Origin: Epsilonproteobacteria bacterium 4484_65
Lineage (GTDB): Bacteria > Campylobacterota > Campylobacteria > Campylobacterales > Sulfurovaceae
Reading direction: 5' to 3'
DNA: 8,973 nucleotides
Assembly: GCA_002085305.1 (NCBI GenBank)
Contig: NATJ01000027.1
Location: 1 to 8,973, forward strand
The notes beneath the pieces are model-generated. The model was not told the DNA's origin. It worked only from the letters and a program-made list of their open reading frames with translations, and made no database searches. A program made the translations under genes and the position numbers. Shown here piece after piece: positions 4,841 through 8,973 of this stretch (position 1 is the first letter of the stretch; each line of letters begins with the position of its first letter).

Positions 4841-7800
4841 TAAAAGAACTTTTCAGAAAAGATATACACCGAACCATAGAAGGTGTAGTAAAAGCCGACA
4901 ACCTTAGTGATGAAGCTGTATTTCAAGAGGTAGACGAATATGTCATTACCGATGAGTTGAGTAAAAAATTTGAGGATTTCTTCGATGTATACAGTGGAAG
5001 CATAGGCAAGCCGACCGAGAGTATTGGTGTTTGGATCTCCGGTTTTTTCGGCTCTGGTAAATCTCACCTGCTTAAGATCCTCTCCTATATTCTCTCCTCA
5101 AGAAGACTGGAGTCAGACCTCATAGGCGAGCTCTTTCTTGAAAAAGTAGAAGACACCATTTTAAAAGCCAATATCCAAAAGGCACTCAAGCTAAAAACAG
5201 ACACGATCTTGTTCAACATAGACCAGAAAACAGATACAGGTGCAAACCGCAGGGCAGATGATGCTATCTTGTCTGTATTTATGAAAGTCTTCAATGAGCA
5301 TAGAGGCTACTACCCGAAGCAGGGGTATATTGCTGCGTTTGAGAAGCAGCTGGACAAAGACGGTCTGTATGAAACATTTAAAGAGATCTTTGCAAAAGAG
5401 AGTGGCAACAGCTGGGAGATCGGTCGAGAGCAGTTTGAGTGGGAGGTAGACAACATTGCCAAAGCAGTCAGTGAAATACGCTCTATCTCTTATGAAAGTG
5501 CCAAAGTCCAGGTTGAAAAACTTGACAGCAACTACTCACTCAGTGTAGAGGACTTTGCCAAAGAGGTCAAAGAGTATGTCGATACACAGGAAAAGGACTA
5601 TAGACTTATTTTCATGGTGGATGAAGTAGGACAATATATCGGTGATAACACACGGCTGATGCTCAACCTGCAAACCATTGTTGAAACACTGGCTACCAAA
5701 TGTCAGGGGTCTGCATGGGTAGTGGTCACCAGCCAGAGTGCCGTAGCAGAACTGGTCGATACCAATAAACTGGCAGAGACGGACTTTTCAAAGATCCTCG
5801 GGCGTTTCAAAGTCAAAATGAACCTGACCAGTCAAAATGCCAATGAAGTCATACAGAAAAGACTGCTTGACAAGAAAGAGGAGTACAAACCTGAACTTGA
5901 AACACTCTACAGCAAACATCAAAACTCTTTGGCTTCCATCATTTACTTTTCTGAGAGAGGCAGAAGTTACAGTAACTACAGAGATGCAGACGATTTTGTT
6001 TTGACCTATCCTTTCATTCCCTATCAGCTTGATCTTTTCCAGTCTTGTATTAGAGGACTTTCGAAAAATGAAGCCTTCCAGGGACGGCATCAGTCGGTGG
6101 GTGAACGAAGTATGCTCGATGTCATCCAGTCTGTTGCAAAAGCCATCAGTGAGCAGAATGTAGGTACCATTGCTTCTTTCGACTACTTCTATGACGGTAT
6201 AGAAAACATTATCCTGCCTGAAGCGCAGAAGCTGATGACCACGGCAAAGAACTCTCTTGACCCGTTCTCACTCAAAGTCCTCAAAGTCCTCTTTATGGTG
6301 AAGTATGTCAATGAGTTCAATGCAACCATCGACCATATTACAACCCTTTTGGTAGACAGTCTGGAGATCGACATAGCTGCTACCAAAGAAGCAGTCAAAA
6401 AGTCTCTCAGCAGACTGCTCAATGAAGTGTATATCCAAAAGGTAGGGGAGAACTACGAATTCCTTACCGATAAAGAGAAAGATATTGAAAATGAGATCAA
6501 AGCTATGACCGTAGAGTTGCCTGATCTTACCAAAGAGATGGCAGACTGGCTGTATGACAACCTCATAGGTATCAGCAAATTCAGATACCTTGCCAATAAA
6601 CAGGACTACGCTTTCAGCCGGAAGATGGACAATGTTCGTGTCAAGGGTAAAGAAGAAGAACTCTCACTGAATATTTTAACGCCGTTGGGAGATGAGTACG
6701 ACGATGAAAAACTGGTACACAAATCGTTTGCAGACAATGACCTGATCATCGCGCTGCATCAGGATTTTGATTTTGAAAGAGAGTTGCGTCTCTACCTGCA
6801 GACCAAAAAATACATACCGCAAAAAAACAGCGGAAATATTTCGTCTACAGAGAAACAGATCCTTATCCAGAAGGGTGAAGACAATAACATCCGTAGAAGA
6901 AACCTTCTTGAAAAGCTGAAAGAGCAGTTTACCCAGGCATCTATCTATTTTAACGGTAAAAGACTGGAGCATAAGAGTTCGGAACCCAAAACAATTGTAG
7001 AAAACAGTTTCAATGAAATTATGCCTTCCTTCTATACCAATCTCGGAATGTTGACGCAGGAGTACAAAGAGCAGGACATTAAAAACATCCTGAATAACAC
7101 GGATGACCTTTTGACCGGCACGGGAGATGCTCTGACAGAATCAGAACTTACCATGTTCAACCAGATCAAAAGAATGGCGGGGGATTACCAGACGATCTCT
7201 GTGAGCAAACTGCTGGAACAGTTTTCTGTAAAGCCTTACGGCTGGTATCAGGCAGCCATTATGTGTCAGATCGCTTCTTTGTATGTCAAGAAAGCCATAG
7301 ACATTACTGAAGGGCATCTGCTTGACCGTACAGAGGTCTATACGGCACTAACGAACAACCGTAAATTTGCCACAACACTCATCAAGCCCAGTAAAAAAGT
7401 AGATGACAAAGTGTTAAAGAAAGCCAAGGAAATCGTAGGAGAGCTCTTACCAGAGATCGCCCTTGGATCAGCAGGTTCAAGAGAGATCTGGCAACTGGTG
7501 CGTGCCGAGGTCAAAAAGATCGTTGCAGAGCTTGAGGGCTATAAGCGATATGGCTACATTTTCTCTGAAGCACTTGATGAACCCATTAAAACACTTTCGC
7601 TCATAGATGTTGAGTACGATGACTTCTACGATGCACTCTTGAACAACGAAGATGCTCTGCTCGATATGAAAGAGGATACGCTTGACCTTCTTTTGGAGTT
7701 TATGCGTGGTTCTCAAAAAAAGATCTACGACGAGATCCTCAGCTTTATGAAACGCAACGAGGCAAACCTTTTTCATATTAAGTCTGAAAAACTCAATGAC

Positions 7801-8316
7801 CTTTATGCCATTGTTGCAGATATGACACCTTTCCAGGCACGAAAGATCCAGAAAGCCAATGAATCGTTCGATCTTATACAGGCTGAGTTGAATGCCTTGC
7901 TTGCAGAGGCAAAAGAAGAAGCCGATGAAAAACTGGATGCACTCATAAAGTCACTTCAGGAAGATGCCAACTTTGAAAAGGTCGATACAGACAAAAGAGT
8001 GCAGATCATTCGTCCGTTGCAAGCCATTAAAGAGAGTATTGAGAGCAGCAGAGATATCGACTTTATCTATCAGCGTGTCTCTGAGCAGAATCTTGATGAA
8101 TACAAACGCAAAGCGTTGGAGCGTATGGATGAGTTATTGCCAACACCTGTAGGAGAGACCTCTACGACTCCACCAAGTAGAAAGATAGTACTTTCTCAGA
8201 TCAAACCGCAGGGTTTCAGTCGTTTGAAAACTGCTGAAGAGGTGAGTGCGTACATTAAAGCATTGGAGCAAATCATGATGGATGAAGTAGAAGAGGGGAA
8301 AGAGATCATCGTATAG
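4837..8316 (+). CDS. brxC: BREX P-loop ATPase BrxC
   Basis: At 1159 residues this is a full-length BrxC, the large AAA+-like ATPase of BREX and a core component required for defence and usually for methylation. Walker A is GFFGSGKS at 69-76 and Walker B is LIFMVDEVGQ at about 257-266 (D262, E263), followed by a sensor-like VVVTSQS strand at about 296-301. The long C-terminal part is mostly helical, with a probable coiled coil at about 1005-1045 (LNALLAEAKEEADEKLDALI). The protein ends in a Pro/Ser/Thr-rich linker and a short helical tail. The ATG lies 6 bases after GGAGGA (4825-4830) and overlaps the brxB stop. No frameshift is seen. The next gene has its own promoter, so brxC may be the last gene of this transcript segment before an accessory insertion. 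Confidence 0.96.
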   Translation: MIKELFRKDIHRTIEGVVKADNLSDEAVFQEVDEYVITDELSKKFEDFFDVYSGSIGKPTESIGVWISGFFGSGKSHLLKILSYILSSRRLESDLIGELFLEKVEDTILKANIQKALKLKTDTILFNIDQKTDTGANRRADDAILSVFMKVFNEHRGYYPKQGYIAAFEKQLDKDGLYETFKEIFAKESGNSWEIGREQFEWEVDNIAKAVSEIRSISYESAKVQVEKLDSNYSLSVEDFAKEVKEYVDTQEKDYRLIFMVDEVGQYIGDNTRLMLNLQTIVETLATKCQGSAWVVVTSQSAVAELVDTNKLAETDFSKILGRFKVKMNLTSQNANEVIQKRLLDKKEEYKPELETLYSKHQNSLASIIYFSERGRSYSNYRDADDFVLTYPFIPYQLDLFQSCIRGLSKNEAFQGRHQSVGERSMLDVIQSVAKAISEQNVGTIASFDYFYDGIENIILPEAQKLMTTAKNSLDPFSLKVLKVLFMVKYVNEFNATIDHITTLLVDSLEIDIAATKEAVKKSLSRLLNEVYIQKVGENYEFLTDKEKDIENEIKAMTVELPDLTKEMADWLYDNLIGISKFRYLANKQDYAFSRKMDNVRVKGKEEELSLNILTPLGDEYDDEKLVHKSFADNDLIIALHQDFDFERELRLYLQTKKYIPQKNSGNISSTEKQILIQKGEDNNIRRRNLLEKLKEQFTQASIYFNGKRLEHKSSEPKTIVENSFNEIMPSFYTNLGMLTQEYKEQDIKNILNNTDDLLTGTGDALTESELTMFNQIKRMAGDYQTISVSKLLEQFSVKPYGWYQAAIMCQIASLYVKKAIDITEGHLLDRTEVYTALTNNRKFATTLIKPSKKVDDKVLKKAKEIVGELLPEIALGSAGSREIWQLVRAEVKKIVAELEGYKRYGYIFSEALDEPIKTLSLIDVEYDDFYDALLNNEDALLDMKEDTLDLLLEFMRGSQKKIYDEILSFMKRNEANLFHIKSEKLNDLYAIVADMTPFQARKIQKANESFDLIQAELNALLAEAKEEADEKLDALIKSLQEDANFEKVDTDKRVQIIRPLQAIKESIESSRDIDFIYQRVSEQNLDEYKRKALERMDELLPTPVGETSTTPPSRKIVLSQIKPQGFSRLKTAEEVSAYIKALEQIMMDEVEEGKEIIV

Positions 8317-8331
8317 GACAAATATAAAAAT

Positions 8332-8354
8332 AAACTTAAAATGTAAAGTTTTTT
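8332..8354 (+). terminator. weak hairpin with T-run after brxC
   Basis: AAACTT (8332-8337) pairs with AAGTTT (8346-8351) around an 8-base loop and runs into TTT (8352-8354). The stem has only one G-C pair, so this would be a poor terminator and the brx transcript may well read through into the following gene. Confidence 0.25.
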
Positions 8355-8363
8355 ATATGAAAA

Positions 8364-8385
8364 ACATTGCAAAATGTGTTATAAT
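8364..8385 (+). promoter_or_regulatory. extended -10 promoter of the antitoxin-like gene, with overlapping palindrome
   Basis: A perfect TATAAT (8380-8385) is preceded by TGT, giving an extended TGn -10; no good -35 is present, as is common in Campylobacterota. Transcription would start near 8392, about 15 bases before the GTG start. ACATT (8364-8368) and AATGT (8373-8377) form a small inverted repeat touching the -10. AbiEi-type antitoxins repress their own promoters, so this repeat is a candidate operator (inference). Confidence 0.55.
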
Positions 8386-8406
8386 GGGTTAAAAAAAGGA
8401 GTCAGT

Positions 8407-8973
8407 GTGTCCGTAGCAAAACAGATCAGATCTTACATTGAGACGGTCGAAGAGGGTAAGATCTTCACTTATGCTGACCTTCCTGTGGATAATAAAGCTG
8501 CTGCTGCCCCTGTTTTGAGCAGGATGGAAAGCAGGGGAGAGATCAAGCGTTTGAGTAAAGGCAAGTACTATAAACCCAAAGAGGGAATGTTTGGTGAACT
8601 CTTGCCTAGTGATGCAGAAGTTTTACGAAGCTATATGAAAGATATGGGCTATTCGTACATTACTGGGTTAAAAGCTTTCAATAAAATGGGCTTGACCACA
8701 CAGGTACCCAATGTGGTAACCATAACCGGAGACAGTTCTGCAAGAAAGATCAAAGTAAAAAATATGACCATAGAGGTCTTTGAACTGAGATCAAATATAG
8801 AGACCGATGATATTTTTCTGGCACAGATGCTTGATGCACTCGATAAAATAAAAAAAATCCCAGATACAACACCAGATGATGTGGTGCAGTATAGTAAAAA
8901 AACGATAGCAGATCTTCCAAAAGAACAAAGGAAGCGCCTGGCAGTTCTAGCTAAGGAGCGTCGTCCACGAACA
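8407..8973 (+). CDS. DUF6088 / AbiEi-like antitoxin, 3' end beyond the window
   Basis: 189 codons are visible with no stop, so the gene is cut by the window edge rather than broken. The GTG start has AAAGGAG (8395-8401) 5 bases upstream. Residues 1-57 look like a winged helix-turn-helix (KQIRSYIETVEEGKIFTYADL ... LSRMESRGEIKRLSKGKYYKP, here split). The following YITGLKAFNKMGLTTQVPNV segment (about 83-102) is the hallmark of DUF6088 and AbiEi antitoxins of type IV toxin-antitoxin systems. Such proteins repress their operon and neutralise an AbiEii-type nucleotidyltransferase toxin, usually the next gene, which would lie beyond 8973. The last visible residues are Lys/Arg-rich. Sitting right behind brxC with its own promoter, it is probably an accessory defence or stabilisation gene inside the BREX locus. 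Family assignment is by sequence memory. Confidence 0.78.
   Translation, partial: MSVAKQIRSYIETVEEGKIFTYADLPVDNKAAAAPVLSRMESRGEIKRLSKGKYYKPKEGMFGELLPSDAEVLRSYMKDMGYSYITGLKAFNKMGLTTQVPNVVTITGDSSARKIKVKNMTIEVFELRSNIETDDIFLAQMLDALDKIKKIPDTTPDDVVQYSKKTIADLPKEQRKRLAVLAKERRPRT

Larger units (their letters stand above)
191..8973. mobile_element. tRNA-Pro-anchored integrative island (left part) carrying BREX genes
   Basis: The elements that support this are a tRNA gene with a duplicated 3' end, an adjacent tyrosine recombinase, a rolling-circle-type replication protein, and then a defence operon. The layout is typical of tRNA-integrated islands whose cargo is phage defence. The right att site is not seen, so the extent to base 8973 is a minimum under the hypothesis and could be wrong. 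The recombinase/Rep part might instead be a small separate element that ends before brxA with a degenerate att site. The first 3.4 kb is visibly more AT-rich than the BREX part, suggesting different origins of the two modules. Confidence 0.45.

Noticed and set aside
4267..7776. Several minus-strand ORFs of 65-112 codons opposite brxB and brxC
   Set aside because: They lie wholly within strongly supported coding sequence on the other strand, lack ribosome binding sites of note and resemble no family.
235..8973. A closing (right) att copy of the tRNA 3' end inside the window
   Set aside because: I looked for the core and its distinctive ACTCCGAC part downstream on both strands and found no convincing match.

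Overview
The window looks like the tRNA-anchored left end of a genomic island that carries the first part of a BREX phage-defence locus. The organism is probably a mesophilic member of the Campylobacterota (Sulfurovum/Sulfurimonas-like). That assignment is an inference from the fairly AT-rich DNA, T-rich promoters with an extended -10 and a poor -35, and the style of the proteins. No phylogenetic marker is present to prove it.

Left edge (1-325): a complete tRNA-Pro gene (anticodon GGG, encoded CCA) at 135-212. Its last 22 bases are repeated perfectly and immediately, at 213-234. This is the kind of sequence a tyrosine recombinase uses as an attachment core. Mobile module (326-2746, minus strand): a tyrosine recombinase whose 3' end faces the tRNA. 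Behind it lies a 403-residue protein that looks like a rolling-circle replication initiator (Rep_trans or phage gene II/X-like) with a coiled coil and a C-terminal helix-turn-helix-like segment. Together they suggest an integrative element that can replicate or be mobilised by rolling circle.

Structured, very AT-rich intergenic region (2747 to about 3440): a perfect 17-bp inverted repeat with two hairpins inside it, three copies of TTTTTTGCTTTT, and a near-consensus plus-strand promoter leading into a hairpin with a T-run (a candidate RNA of about 66 nt). There is also a 37-codon minus-strand ORF with a good ribosome binding site. After about 3440 the base composition becomes less AT-rich and the reading frame of brxA opens.

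BREX module (3612-8316, plus strand): brxA, brxB and brxC form a tight operon with ATGA overlaps at both junctions, each behind a good Shine-Dalgarno sequence. Right edge (8317-8973): a short gap holds an extended -10 promoter. It is followed by the first 189 codons of a DUF6088/AbiEi-like winged-helix antitoxin gene that runs off the window. Its usual partner (an AbiEii-type nucleotidyltransferase) and the remaining BREX genes (pglX, pglZ, brxL) would be expected further right. This is the order expected when an accessory toxin-antitoxin gene pair is inserted inside a BREX locus.

No second copy of the tRNA 3' end was found inside the window, so if the island reading is right, its far end lies beyond base 8973 and the BREX genes are cargo.
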